A stretch of DNA of 64,000 bases from Elephas maximus indicus (Eukaryota > Chordata > Mammalia > Proboscidea > Elephantidae): positions 59,807,501-59,871,500 of the forward strand of contig NC_064820.1 in the NCBI RefSeq assembly GCF_024166365.1, in the 5' to 3' direction. Shown here in pieces: positions 48,241 to 61,084 of the stretch (positions are counted from its first letter, which is position 1; each line of letters begins with the position of its first letter). A model generated the notes under the pieces. That model made no database searches. It saw only the letters and a list, made by a program, of their open reading frames with translations, and had not been told where the DNA came from. The position numbers and the translations under genes were made by a program.

Positions 48241-48837
48241 GATTCTAGAAAGTTGCACTTCCTTGGATGTGAGGACATTCACCAGGTGAGTGCAGCTTTT
48301 GCAGGTGCCCAAAGCTCCACCTTGCAACTTGGCACATGCCCCACCTTGACCCTCCTAGTATGTGTGCCCAGGCCCTTGCCAGGGGCAGAGGACAACAGTA
48401 ATTGCTTGGAGGTAGGGCAAGAACCTGTCCCAAGCAGACGGGACTGTGTTAGCTGATGCTTTAAGCCCTCAGCACATGCTCCGTTGTCCTATCAGACTTC
48501 ACTTACAAAACACAAATTCAAAGATGAAATTATTGAGAATTTCAAGATGGTGACCACAGAGCATAATATCCCAAGCATGTGGTCCCATTTGAGCATGGAA
48601 TCCTCTGTGGCTACACTGGTTGCTCACCCCTAAAGGTAGTCTAGCCTACAACATTTTTCCTTCTCTTTGTCTCACCTTCCCTCTTACATCCGTTTCTTTC
48701 CTCCATCCTTCCTTTGTCAACAACAGCATAAATCACTTTGATCAATTGTTTAGTTCGACAGCCCACCTGTCATCAGAAGTCAGCTACACTGACTACATTT
48801 AGGCCCTCATGCCTGCTTTCTCAACTTTGCTACGATT

Positions 48838-49195
48838 CTTTCCTCTTGTTAGTGTTAGCTGCTGTTGAGTCAGCCCCCGACTCAGGGCTACTCATGTACA
48901 ACAGCACAAAACACTGCCCAGTCCCGGCCATCCCCATGACTGGTAGTAGTGGATCGGACTGTTGTGATCCACAGGATTCTCACTGGCTGACTTTTGGAAA
49001 TAGATCACCAGGCCTTTCTTTCTAGTCTGTCTTAATCTGGAAACTCTGCTGAAATCTGTTCAGCATCATATAACACACAGCCTCTACTGTCAAATGAGTG
49101 GTGGCTGCGCATGAAGTGCAGTGGCTGGGAATTGAACTCAGGTCTTCTATATGGAAGGCGGAGTTCTACTACTAAACTGCCAATGCCTCCTTCTT
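48838..49195 (-). mobile_element. SINE with tRNA-like head and RTE-derived body, longer copy
   Basis: The left part (ttagctgctgttgagtcagc, cacaaaacactgcccagtcc) is RTE 3' end. The middle (tttctagtctgtcttaatctgg) matches the RTE 5' region at 21215-21250. The right part reversed (ggcagtttagtagtagaact, gagttcaattcccagccact) is the tRNA-like head. Confidence 0.75.
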
Positions 49196-49204
49196 TCTCT
49201 TAAA

Positions 49205-49372
49205 AACACAAAACCAAACCTGTTGCTCTCAAGTCGATTCTGACTCGTAGCGAACTTCCTTTACGGAAGCAGCCTGCCACATCTTTCTCCTGTAGAGTCA
49301 TTGGTGGGTTCGAAACCATCAACCTTTAGGTTTGCAGCTGAGTGCTTAACCACTGTACCACCAGGGCTCCTT
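49205..49372 (-). mobile_element. AfroSINE, intermediate type with internal deletion
   Basis: aaccaaacctgttgctctca, gactcgtagcgaac, then straight to tttacggaagcagcctgcca. The tcctataggacagagtag... block is deleted. Ends ctgtaccaccagggctcc. Confidence 0.9.
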
Positions 49373-49473
49373 TCTTTACCTTAGGTACCTTAAAAAAATA
49401 TCTTGATAGAGTCTAAAATAAATTTTAAATAGTCAAGAGACACTTTTATTTTTTTAAACACTAACCATTGAGA

Positions 49474-49680
49474 GGAGTCCTTGGGTGGTACAAACGGTTA
49501 AAGTGCTCGACTGCCAGCTGGACGTTTGGCAGTAAACCCACTCAGAGGTACCTCAGAAGACAGGCCTGGCGATCTGCTTCCAAAAGATCACAGCCTTGAA
49601 AACCCTATGGAGCAACTCTACTCTGTACCCATGGGGTCACCATGAGTTAAAATCGGCTTAGTGGCAACTGACAAACAACA
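49474..49680 (+). mobile_element. AfroSINE, long type, with duplication
   Basis: gaggagtccttgggtggtac ... gcttagtggcaactgacaaa. accattgaga precedes and follows the copy. Confidence 0.93.
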
Positions 49681-49918
49681 ACCATTGAGAAGGAAAACAG
49701 AAGCAAGAAGACTGTCAGCTCAATGAATGTGTTTTGTTTATAGTTTCCTGAAAGAGTAAAGGATTTCAGGTTGTTGAGGTGATTCAAAGGACAAAACACC
49801 CTGTCGGGGTTCTTCCTCTGTGTGGAAGAGGGAGCACCAAGCACACAGGGAAAAATAAAATGCTGCTCCTCATACTCTCTCTTCCTCCTCCTTGCCTGAC
49901 CATGGGGAGGGGGCATTC

Positions 49919-50127
49919 GGAGTCCCTGGGTGGTGCAAACAGTTAAGCTCTCAACTACTAGATGAAAGGTTGGTAGTTTGAACCCACCCAGAGGCACCTC
50001 AGAAGACAGGCCTAGTGATTTGCTTCCAAAGGTCACAACCTTGAAAACCCTATGGAGCAGTTCTACTCTGTACACATGGGGTCACCATGAGTTGTAATCA
50101 ACTCAATGGCAACTAATAACAACAACA
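49919..50127 (+). mobile_element. AfroSINE, long type
   Basis: ggagtccctgggtggtgcaa, acccacccagaggcacctca, tcaatggcaactaataacaa: full length. Confidence 0.93.
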
Positions 50128-50206
50128 AATTGAAATACGGGCTACTGCCAGGACCCTGAGTTGGCCTCTTACAGGATCTTGACCAACCTTCTGGACCTTC
50201 TCTCTC

Positions 50207-50388
50207 TTTTTATTTATTTTATTGTACTTTAGATGGAGGTTTACAGAGCAAACTAGTTTCTCATTAAACGGTTAGTACACATGCTGTTTTATGGCATTGG
50301 TTAACAACCCCACGACAGGTCAACGTTCTCCCTTCTCAACCTTGGGTTCCCTATTACCAGCTTTCCTGTCTGGACCTTTTCTTGAGAG
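50207..50388 (-). mobile_element. L1 3' UTR fragment
   Basis: tttattttattgtactttag, ggaggtttacagagcaaact, cattggttaacaaccccacg: the reverse of an L1 3'UTR end of the kind at 21433-21725. Confidence 0.75.
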
Positions 50389-50569
50389 CTGGACACTACT
50401 GACAGCCTCTGTGGATAAGAGAAAATAGACCCTCTACCCTCACCGTTTTTCTCCAGAATGTCTTTTGTCCTGAATTTTCCAAATAATTCATTTGACTGGC
50501 CTCAGCTTGAAGCATTATTATTTGTATTTCCATTTCCTTTATAAGAAAGTCCTTCCAGGAATAATGGTA

Positions 50570-50860
50570 ATAGCTACACTTCCTTAGTGAACATTCTGTG
50601 CCCAGCACCATTCTAAGCATTTCCATGTACTAACTCATTTCATCAGAGTCCCTAGATTGAGCAAATGGTTAACTGCTAACCAAAGGGTTGGCGGTTTAAA
50701 CCCACCCAGAGGAATACAATCCCATGAGATAGGTACTATTATTATTCCCATTTTGTAGAGGAAAAAAGGAATTAAGTAACTTGCCCGAGGTAACAGCAAA
50801 GTGGCAGAGCCAGGATGGACAGTCTGTGTGTAGAGTCCGGTCACTTAACCACTACATCAA
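50570..50860 (-). mobile_element. MIR, split by an AfroSINE head
   Basis: ccattctaagcatttccatg and ctaactcatttcatc to the left. Then cccatgagataggtactatt, gtaacttgcccgaggtaaca and aaagtggcagagccaggatg to the right. Confidence 0.85.
50644..50713 (+). mobile_element. AfroSINE head fragment, long type, inside MIR
   Basis: agagtccctagattgagcaa ... cggtttaaacccacccagag. Only the tRNA-related head remains, which is unusual because most partial copies lose the head instead. Confidence 0.85.
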
Positions 50861-52202
50861 TATTTATTTGATCCTGCACGTTCCTACTGGAGGAACTAAA
50901 GTGAAAACTGTTGTTGAGACTTGCAACACTAGTAGCAGTGACATGTACTTTGTTAACTGAAATTACCTTTAGAGTTAAACATTAAGGTGTCTGCAAAGCT
51001 TCTTCTAGGAGAGTTGCCATGGTATGCCCTCGCAAGGATTTGAGAGAGCCCTAGAGAGTGCTGATTTATAAGGCAAGGCCTCTGGGTCTGTGGTCTCCTA
51101 GTAACAGTACTCACTTCTTGGCATCTGGACTGGGTGTCAGCCAAAGTAATCTCCAGGCCTGGGAGGTCAGGAAAGAGGGTCACAGAGACCAAGCATCATT
51201 GCAAGAAAAGAGATGGGGGATGATCCCCAGGTAGGCCCTTAGGAAGAATGAAGAGTAGGTTTATTTGGCAGGAATGCCATTAAATAGGGGAAGTAACAAT
51301 ATTGTAGGTATTCTATTCTTATGGAGCTCTAGAATTCTAGATTGGGCTTCCAGATGAGGATTGTGGATTTTGCTTATTATTATTTTTGCTGTTGTTATAT
51401 TTATTTGTTTTGTTTTTGTCCATGGAGTAATGTATAAAGTTGCCATCACATACTCTGAAAACTGTTGGTAGCTATGCCAGTCCTAGCCATTTTTTCCTTA
51501 CCCCTCACGAAAGAAGTGTTGGGGAAACCAGACCCATAAGAAGCCTTGCCAAGAAGAAAGTTGAATTTATGTGTGAAAAATTTGCTACAGGCAGGCTGAT
51601 AAAAAACAAAAACAAAAAACAGAATCCCAATATCTTGATTGTTGACTCCCTTTATTCCTGGTGACCTTTCAAGGAGTCTTTTTGGTGAATTTAGGACTAG
51701 TTGGGTATTTGTCAGTATGTGTTTGTAGTATTAGTAGTGTTAGTTCCAATCTCCTTCCTTCTTTTAGGTGCAGGACCTGTTCTCTTCACTTGCCCCATGA
51801 TGCTGGCTACGCAGAGCAGAGGCCAGGGTTTTAGATCACACATCCCTCCTAAACGGGCTGAATGGTTTTGTGATATGAGGTGACAATACTGGCCCAACAT
51901 TTCAGGTGGAGCAGACTTTTAGGTTGGAATGGAGCTGGTAGAACAGTTCTACTAGTTTACTCAGTGTGAACATTTGAAAGTTGAGGGTTCTGAGCTAACC
52001 CTGGCTTTGAGTCTGGGCCATCTTCATGGGTAGTTCCTTCAGAACCAGCCTTTCTTCTAGGCCTGGACTCCAAAGACTGCTGAACCCCAAAGGCTGGGGC
52101 CAAATCCCTTAGAGAGCAAATGGAAGATAGAAATAGAGGGAGAGGACTGAGGTGTGGTGATCTTCAGCTGCTGAACTTTTTTATTTAGGTGTACTAATGG
52201 GC

Positions 52203-52505
52203 CTTGGAACCCTGGTGGCACAGTGGTTAAGAGGCATGAGTGCTAACCAAAAGGTCAGCAGTTCAAATCCACCAGCCACTCCCTGGAAGCCGTATCAGAC
52301 AGTTCTACTCTGTCCTGTAGGGTCACTGTGAGTTAAGGTTGCCTCGACAGCAACAGGTTTTCAACGGGCCTTGGAAGACAGGTCAGGCAATCTGCTTCTG
52401 AAAGGTCAAGCCTTTGAAAACTCATTGGAGCAGGTCTACCTTGCACACATCCAGTCAACTTGAGTCAGAATTTCTTCTGACAACAACTAACAATAACAAC
52501 AATAA
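52203..52505 (+). mobile_element. AfroSINE short type inserted in an AfroSINE long type
   Basis: 52206-52362 is a full short-type copy (ggaaccctggtggcacagtg ... gcctcgacagcaacagg). It is flanked by gggccttgg on both sides. The right flank continues as a long-type tail to about 52505 (aggtcaggcaatctgcttct ... acaacaactaacaataac). Confidence 0.88.
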
Positions 52506-53099
52506 TGCTTACTATGGGTGTGAAAACTCCTTTCTTGCTGAGTTAGTACATAGAAAGTGTCTGGCTTCTGCTTCTAGCTGTCTGTCAAGATCAAGGTCTG
52601 CAGGCTATCTCTGCAGTTGTTCTTGCTGAAACTAGGATTGGGGCTCTTTCTACTGAAATGGAACCTGGCAAAGAGTAACTGAATAAATATTTGCTGAACA
52701 ATGAACACATAAATAAACAAGTGAAATAAGCCTTATGAACTATGGCAAAGCCAAACAGAATAGAATTTTACCCATAAATATATATTTTTATTTCTTTCTC
52801 TTTTCCTCATTATCTCTTGCCTTTCACTATCTTTTATCTTCTTTCTTATATATATTCACTTGTAGGAGAGTTCCTGTTTTTCCTCATTCTCCTCCACCCC
52901 CTTGCTCTCCACAATGGAACGTTGGGGAAGCTTATTTATGAAGACCACTTCAACTTAGGTTACCCTTCAAAGTTCTAGCTTCCTAAACAGGTCAGAGACT
53001 TTACTTCCTGGCTAATGGAAGTTGTTTTCATAAACTTGACTTTCTCTTTGTTTACTCTAGGCTTATGTGGCTTTGCAACCTTTCTCTTATCAAGCAATG

Positions 53100-53255
53100 C
53101 ATTGGGAGTCACGTGGCCTGGGTTCCTGCAAGGGCACTGTGTGCACTTGAGGAAATGACAGCTTCCCTGTGAACTAATTTCCTCCTTGTGAACTGAAGGG
53201 TTGGACTGAATGACCTCTGTGGCCCCTTCCAGCTCTGAGACTCTTTAACCTTATG
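53100..53255 (+). mobile_element. MIR-like fragment
   Basis: tggcctgggttcctgcaagg, then ctgaagggttggactgaatg acctctgtggccccttccag. Confidence 0.65.
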
Positions 53256-53999
53256 AACTGGACCCACTGGTATTTGGCATTTATACTTATCCTTCCGCAT
53301 TCTGAATATATTTAGAGTTTAAATATTTTTACACAATTTAAACAGTTGACCACAGATCTTGACCACTAAAGGAGAGAGAAGGATTCATTGCCATGCCAGT
53401 CTCAGACATTAGGGACTTGAAGGTTACATTCAAGAGCTCCAAGGAGTGTGTATAAAATTTCCATAACCACATACTAAATGAGTAAAGATATAATAGTTGT
53501 TTTATATTAGTGTATTTTTTTTCCTCTTTCTATCCTCCCTTGAAACTGTGCTGAAAGAAAAACATTCCTGAGAAAGATCACAAATAAACACATTTTCTAG
53601 TGAGAAGAGGAAGGAGCTGGTGGTGAGATTTGAGGAGCATTAGGTACTTTTCCCTTTACTGACCTGCCATGGCACCTTGAATTTCTATTATTAGAAAAAC
53701 TTTCTGGAATTAAAGGCATTATACTCCTGGAAGTCTTGGTTAAATGGAAAATGTCATTGCACAGAAAGAACCGAATTAGTCACTAACCCAGTTGGCTTGA
53801 GATGGGTGTTTATTGGGCTGAATTTAAAGAACACCTTTTTGAGGACCTAAGATTCACAAAGCTCTGTTCTGAGTCTTGAGAGAAAATTAGATGCTTAGCA
53901 GCTATGTGCATCATTCATTACCCTTGAGTACACAGTCTAGAAGGAAAACAAGGGTACCCCACTAATTGTAACACAAGCTCTATAGTGAGAAAGTGCTAG

Positions 54000-55600
54000 A
54001 TGGACAACATGGAGGAGACAATTCTGAAAGGGAGCTCAACAGAGAAGGTGACAGTTAGCTGGGCTTTGAGGAATGAGAAAGAATAAGCAGAAATTCTACA
54101 GGTAGAAGAAATGGATAATATATAGGGTGTAAGAAGAAAGAAGCATTTTTGTCCAAAGGGAAGATTGTGACCAAAGGGGAGAAAGAATGAATCTTTGTGA
54201 TGTGTTGGGGGAATTGTTAATATTCCATTGTGATTAGAGCAAAGACTGCATGGCTGAAGGGAAAAGGTTAGGGGGTGGATTGAGTGGGGAGAAATTGTTA
54301 ATCTAGAGAGTTTCCTTTTTACCAAAAGCAGAGCCCACTGACAAATTTTGAGGCAAGGACCTCGGTGATCATAAATTTTTTAGTGTAATAGCAGCTACAT
54401 TAGTATATTACTTTGTGATTAGTTGAAAGAGAACTCGGTTGTGATATAACAATAGACTGGAGAGGGGAAGAATTCAAAGCAGGAATACCAGCTACCACGA
54501 CTGTTCAAGTGGCAGATGATGGAAGCTTGATCTAAGGAAGTGATGGTGGGTGTGTTAAATTGTCTCCAGTTGCCCTTTTAGGTTTATGCTCCATCATTTT
54601 ACACCCTGCTGTCTATCCTTTGACATCTTACGGACTGCCTCAAATGGAATGCCTTGCCCTTTGGCTTCTGGTTGGGTTTGGCCAATGGGAGACACTGAAA
54701 TGAGAAGGAAGTAGGAGGAAAGAAAGATTAGGATATTTATTCCATTTTCTCTCTTCTGGGGTGCAATTTGGTAGTGACAGTTTCTTCTACCAAAGATTAT
54801 AGCTAGCCTGGAGGCCTCTCCTACAATTACACTTTTTGTAGTAAAAAGTAACAGCTCTCTCCCCATGCCCTTTTAGGCTTATATATACTAATAGCAACCT
54901 ACCGTTGCTAGTCTTGAATTGTTCTTAAACCCTGCCCACACCTATGAAAATAGCTCTTTTATTGCTCCCATTCAAGTGTCATCTGTTAGCTGCTGGGACC
55001 TTGGCCTATACAGTGAGGATAGGAAGGAGACAGAGATGAGAGATATAAAGAGGTGGAGTTGAGAGTTCTTGATAGCCAACTGGATGCGAAGGGTGATAAC
55101 GAAGGAGTACTCATAGACCATACTGAGGTCTTTGGCTTGGGCTACTGGGAGGATGAGAATACGAAGGGAAGGAGAGATCATGGATTCAGTTTGAACATGC
55201 TGCATTTGGAGTGTCTGTGGATAGTGTGGGGGATATTTCAGTAGAGCTGGAAATTTAGGCCCAGAGTTCAAGAGAGAGATCAAAACTTGAGTTATTGATC
55301 TGATGATCTTCTGAGCTGGATAGTAGTTGAAGCCAAAGGAGCTGATAAAAGGATTGTTGACCAAACTTTTGCAGTGTTGAGGAAGGGAGACAAAGCACAG
55401 AGAAGGAGAGAGAGAGAGAGGAGGCTGTGTAGACTCCTGATTAGTTGGTGTCATCACAGACAGGCAAGAACACACCCCTACCAGACTGGGATTCCGAATA
55501 GGGAGATTGTGCTGTGGACAGGGGCTTTGCTCAATGTTGGAGGCCCAGGGATAGCAGAGCAGTGAGATTTCTTATTAGGATGGGATAGGGTGAAAGGGGA
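54000..55600 (-). mobile_element. L2 LINE, reverse-transcriptase region
   Basis: On the minus strand a chance-open frame retains ILPVAQAKDLSMVYE, close to the L2 phrase ILPVAQAKNLGV. The plus strand shows tgaacatgctgcatttggag and aagccaaaggagctgataaa, typical reverse L2. Old and broken. Confidence 0.7.
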
Positions 55601-56329
55601 TGGTGGGTGCATTGGAGAGGACCACCAGGTACCAATGGATCTGAGAAATGGGACCCAAAGTCAAACTCAGTTTATTTTAGAAACCCGATATTGCTTTGGT
55701 TATCTGGGTCAAATATAGAAGTTTTGTTATTTCAAAATTCTATAGACTTAAATGCAGTCTCATCGTATGGTCCAAGAGCAAATCAGAGTGTTCAATAAAA
55801 GGAATAAATGACAATGGAAAATAGACCATTTGTGCAAAACAAAAAAAAACTTTAAAAGGAGCACAAAGCTGGTCCTGTGTTGTACATGAACAAGAAGACT
55901 AAAGAAGGCAACTATAATAATATTTTCAACTAATATTTGGAATTACCCTTAGTCTTCTTTGCAGTGTAAAGGGCAGAATACACTATGTCTGAGTTTTACT
56001 GCTAAACTGCAAGGAAGGGAGAGAGTGCAGTATTCCTCCAGAGCCATGATTCTTAATCTTTTGGGGTCATAACCGATCCTCACTGAGTAATTAAGAAAGA
56101 TGTGGACTTCTTCCCCACAAAAATGTTGCAGACACACACACACTATTGCATGTGACTATAGCGGTTCTAGAAGGGACCTGTCTTGTTAATCTTTGTGCCC
56201 TCAGTGTCACGTAGTAGGTGTTCAAGAAATATTTAAGTCATTGAGTAAATAAATAAGTAAGGCATTACGCTTACAAAAAATCACGGTCAATACGCGGACA
56301 CCTTAAGTAGGAGTAGGTAAGGTATTACC

Positions 56330-56527
56330 TATTGCTGTCAAGTTGATTCCGACTCATAGCGACCGTATAGAAAGAGTATAACTGACCCATAGAATTTCCA
56401 AGGCTATAAATCTTTACGGAAGCAGACTGTTGTATCTTTCTCCTGCAGAGCGGCTAGTAAATGGGTTCAAACCCCTGACCTTTTAGTTAGCAGCCAAGCT
56501 CTTAATTACTGCCCCACCAGGACTCCT
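56330..56527 (-). mobile_element. AfroSINE, intermediate type
   Basis: attgctgtcaagttgattcc ... ttactgccccaccaggactcc. taaggtatt flanks it on both sides (near 56318 and 56534). Confidence 0.92.
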
Positions 56528-56542
56528 CTAGATAAGGTATTG

Positions 56543-57557
56543 TTGTTAGGTACTGTCGAGTTGGTTCTGACTCATAGTGACCCTATTTACAACAGAATGA
56601 AACACTGCCTGGCCCTGAACCATGCCCAAAATTGTGGTTATGCTTGAGCCCATTGTTGCAGCCACTGTGTCAATCCATCTCGTTGAGGGTCTTCCTCTCT
56701 TTTGCTGACCCTGTAGTTTGCCAAGCATGATGTCCTTCTCCAGGGACTGATCTCCCCTGACAACATGTCCAAAGTATGCAAGATGCATTCTTGAGAGCCT
56801 TGCTTCTAAGTAGCATTCTGGTTGTACTTCCTCCAAGACAGATTTGTTTGTTCTTTTGGCAGTCCATGGTATAGTCAATAGTCTTCGCCAATATCACAAT
56901 TCAAAGGTGTCAATTCTTCTTCGATTTTCCTTATTCATTGTCCAGCTTTTGTACCCCTGGGGGGCGATTGAAAACACCATGGCTTGAGTCAGGCCAACAT
57001 CAGTCCTCAAGATGACGTCTTTGCTTTTCAACACTTTAAAAAGATCCCTTGCAGCCTATTTGCCCAATGCAATGCGTGTTTTGATTTCTTGACTGCTGCT
57101 TCCATGGGTATTGATTGTGGATCCTTGATAACCTCAATCTTTTCTCCATTTATCATGATGTTGCTTATTGGTCCATTTGTGAGCGTTTTTGTTTTCTTTA
57201 TGTTGGGGTGTAATCCATGGTGAAGACTATGGTCTTTGATCTTCTTCAGTAAGTGCTTCAACTCCTCTTCACTTTCAGCAAGCAAGGTTGTGTCATATGT
57301 GTGTCGCAGGTTATTAATGAGTCTTCCTCCAATCCTGATGCCCTGTTCTTCATATAGTCCAGCTTCTCAGATTATTTGCTCAGTATACAGATTGAATAGA
57401 TATGGTGAAAGGATACAACCCTGACACATACCTTTCCTGACTTTAAGCCATGCAGTATCACCTTGTTCTGTCCAAACAACTGTCTCTTGATCTACGTACA
57501 GGTTCCTCATGAGCACAATTAAGTGTTCTGAATTCCTATTTTTCACAATTTTATACA
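56543..57557 (-). mobile_element. RTE LINE 3' third
   Basis: The 3' end begins ttgttaggtactgtcgagtt. Minus-strand frames keep the C-terminal block (HLAYFGHVVRGDQSLEKD, KRGRPSTRWID at 56546-56878) and the RT end (MLAESEEELKHLLKKIKDHS at 57028-57285; GMCQGCILSPYLFNLYTEQ at 57367-57558). Frameshifts and a damaged YADD region separate them. It is truncated within the RT at the 5' side. Confidence 0.88.
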
Positions 57558-57591
57558 TGTGTCAGGAATTAGCATCCATTAACGGGAATTT

Positions 57592-57748
57592 GGAGCCCAG
57601 GTGGCACAGTGATTTAGAGCATGGCTGCTAATCAAAAGATCAGTAGTTCAAAGCTACCAGCCACTGCTTGGAAACACTATGGGGAAGTTCTACTCTGTCC
57701 TATAGAGTCAATATAAGTCAGAATTGACTCAACAGGGTTTAGTTTTGG
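57592..57748 (+). mobile_element. AfroSINE, short type
   Basis: tggagcccaggtggcacagt ... cagaattgactcaacagggt. gggaatttg and gggaatgtg flank it. Confidence 0.9.
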
Positions 57749-57767
57749 GAATGTGAATTCATTTATC

Positions 57768-57952
57768 ATAGTGGCTCTCAATCCTAGCTATTCAGTACAA
57801 TCTCCAGAGAGGAGGAGGAACTTTAAAAAATACTGATGCCTGGGCCCCATTCAGACCAAATGAATCAGAATCTAAGGGTGTGGACCCTGGGAATCAGTAT
57901 AGTTTAAAAGCTCTAATGTGATTCCAATGAGTAGACAGGGTTGAGAATCATT
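57768..57952. mobile_element. MER5A-type hAT MITE
   Basis: agtggctctcaatcctagct at the left and gacagggttgagaatcattg at the right. Centre tgcctgggccccattcagac. Confidence 0.85.
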
Positions 57953-58006
57953 GTAGCCAGCTAAAACCTGTATGACTTCTTAGGGAGAAAGAATATGAAG
58001 ACATGG

Positions 58007-59022
58007 TATTACGGATTGAATTGTGTTCCTCCCAAAAAATGTTTGTCAGCTTGGCTAGTCCATGATTCCCAGCATTGTGTGGCTGTCCACTGTCTTAGTC
58101 ATCTAGTGTTGCTGTAACAGAAATACCACGAGTGGATGATTTTAACAAACAAAAATTTATTCAAATTCAAACAGAATTTAGTCCAAATTCAGGGTGTCAG
58201 CTCCAGGGGAAGACTTTCTCTGTTGGCTCTGGAGGAAGATCCTTGCCATCAGTCCTCCCCTGAACTAGGAACTTCTCTGCACAGGAACCTCAGGTCCAAA
58301 GGATGCTGCTTTCTTGGTGGTATGAGCTCCCTATATCTCTCTGCTTGCTTCTCTCTTTTATATCTTCAAAAGAGATTGGCTTAAAACACAATCTAATCTT
58401 GTAGATCTCATGAATATAACTGCCAATAATCCATCTCCTTAACATCATAGTGATAGGATTAACAACACATAGGAAAATCATATCAGATGACAAAATGGTG
58501 GACAATCACATAATAGTGGGCATCATGGCATAGCCAAATTGACAGATATTTTGGTAGGACACAATTCAATCAATGACATCCACCATTTTGTCATCAGTTG
58601 TGATTTTTCCTATATGTTGTAAATCCTACCTCTATGATGTTAATGAAGTGGAATTATTGGCAGTTATGTTAATGAGGCAAGACTCAATCTACAAGATTAG
58701 GTTGTGTCTTAAACCAATCTCTTTTGAGATATAAAAGAGAGAAGCAAGCAGAGAGACATGGGGACCTCATACCACTGAGGAAGTAGAGGTGGGAGCACCC
58801 ATTCTTTGGACCTGGGGTCCTGCGCTGAGAAGTTCCTAGAGTAAGGGAAGATTGATGACAAGACCTTTCCCCCACAGCTGACAGAGAGAGAAAGCCCTGT
58901 CATGGAGCTGGCACCCTGAATTCAGACTTCTAGCCTCCTAGACGGTGAAAGAATAAATTTATCTTTAACAAAATCATCCACTTGTGGTATTTCTGTTATA
59001 GTGGCACTAGATAACTAAGATA
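58007..59022 (+). mobile_element. Solo LTR (MaLR/ERVL-like), host of a second LTR
   Basis: Starts tattacggattgaattgtgt (the expected TG has become TA) and ends actagataactaagata. catgg is repeated exactly at 58002-58006 and 59023-59027. The polyadenylation-type signal is in gtgaaagaataaatttatct. Interrupted at 58091-58578. Confidence 0.9.
58091..58578 (-). mobile_element. Solo LTR of the same family nested in reverse
   Basis: Starts tgtcttagtcatctagtgtt and ends acaattcaatcaatgaca, so it has TG...CA ends. tccac is repeated exactly at 58086-58090 and 58579-58583. Confidence 0.92.
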
Positions 59023-60542
59023 CATGGTATGATAGCTAAGTTTTCATGGAGGAAATCAGGAACCATAATCAAAATGTGTAATCTCTTCCGATTACACAGC
59101 CTACTAAGCAGCACTTTCACATGAATGGTGCCATTCAAACCTCAAAGATTCACCGATAGTTAAGCCAAGCAAGTATTAATGACTTTCCTCAGATCAAACC
59201 CAGATCTTTCATTGCAAATTCAGAGTTTCTGAGTTTGGTATGTTCTTCTTATGACTTTACCAAAATGCCTCTTGGAGGGAGGATAAGAACAGGGAGTTCT
59301 CACCCTTGGAGAGCCCAACTCAGAAGGTCTGGAGTGGGATCTGGGAAATCTGTAGTTGTACAAGCATTGCCAGTAACTCTGTTACAAGGCCAGGCTTGGA
59401 ACCTTTGGCCTACAGCACTAGCTCTAGATTAAGGGTGTGATGGAGAAAGGGGGAGCAGAGAAGACATGTCAGTCAGAATTACCTAGGGAGAGTTTTCAGA
59501 ATACACCCACATTGGCCTCTCCCAGATGTATGGACTCGGAATGCAGCACTGATGAAGGTAATTATACAATAAAGCCTTGACTCTGATGCTACCCTCACCT
59601 CAGCAGGGAACCAAGACACATGGGGCTCTTCTTGGGAGTCCAGCTAGGTTGTACTGGGGATGCTGCTATAGTAGTGACCTCTGACCAACCAGAGAGTAGC
59701 AACAGGGGACTGGGCCTGCGCAGAGATTTGCAGTGATGGGGGCAGGGAAGGTGATTACATAGGGTGTTCAGGACAGGTTGAGACAGCAAAAACAAGATTT
59801 GCCCAGGGCTGGCCCTGGTAAAGAGTAGCTGAAGCCAAAGTTGAAGGGACAAAAACAGAGCAGTTTCCAAATGGCTTCTGTTTTCCCCTCACATTAGACA
59901 CATGTGTCAACCCTGAAAGTCCCAGGTGCCTGCCTCTGCTGTGCTTGGCACGTGAAAACACTTGAGCAAAACCACTGTCAACATGGGCAGAAACTACTCC
60001 CCCCAGGAGCTTGGCAGCAGTTCAGAAAGGACGTCTCTGCTGGGCTGATGAAATAAACAGTGGTCATGCCTATGCTAAAGCCATCCAAAGGAAGAGTGGG
60101 CCAGTGTGTTTGTTGAAAAGATGCACACCACTGCTCTCCCCTGAAGAAAGGAGTAGATAACTTTTAGTTAATAATTCCCCTTGTAAATAGAAAGCACTTC
60201 AATGCATGGTAGCTACTATCATTCTTTGACCTTATTCTAAGTTTTACCCTCTTTGGACTATCGATTTCTTGGGGTTATTCTGATTTCTTAGGTTGTGTAT
60301 ACTGACATAGACTCCCTTCTGTAACAGGGTTGTAGGATAACAAGCCACTATTTTCATTTTTCAGCACAGAATTCAGGATCAGCTGCACTGGCCCTGCTTT
60401 GGAGGATTTGGAAGGAAGGAGAGGGTCACAGTCCAGAGACTTTGAAGGGATTTTCCCAGTGATTCTTAGAAGGTTTGTCCTGGGACACTGTGAGCCAGTA
60501 GCAAACATTATAATGGAGAGAGAGCAAGAGTGAGAGTGAGAG

Positions 60543-60544
<2 letters not shown>

Positions 60545-60576
<32 letters not shown>
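60545..60576. repeat. (GT)16 microsatellite
   Basis: Uninterrupted GT dinucleotide run, preceded by a short GA-rich stretch (gagagagagcaagagtgaga). Confidence 0.95.
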
Positions 60577-60581
<5 letters not shown>

Positions 60582-60846
60582 CCAGCGAGGCAGGCTTCAC
60601 CTGATGTTCTAGAACTACTCCTCTCTGTATCTTGACAGGATTTCTTTTCTACAAGTCCTCCAAAGTGCAGGCTTGCTGTTGCCCCATCAGGATATGAAAG
60701 AGGGGAAGAAGGGCAGAGTGAATCTTACTTGCTCTCTCATACTTAAAATTTCCAAATCAAAGCCTTGTACTTTGATAATTTCATCCTTCATGCCTTACAT
60801 AACTCAGAGAATTGTTAACACTGCTTTACACCATTTAATCTGGTCA

Positions 60847-60984
<138 letters not shown>

Positions 60985-61084
60985 CTACAAAACCACAATT
61001 GGAGAGAGCAGAGATGAGCACAGGCTTTCAGGAAGGAAACGAGGTCACAACTTGCTCACATCTGGGGCCATCACCAGATAGCTG

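Noticed and set aside
54972..55475. 167-codon minus-strand frame
   Set aside because: Falls inside a decayed L2 in antisense to the plus strand. The similarity is to L2 reverse transcriptase, not a host gene.
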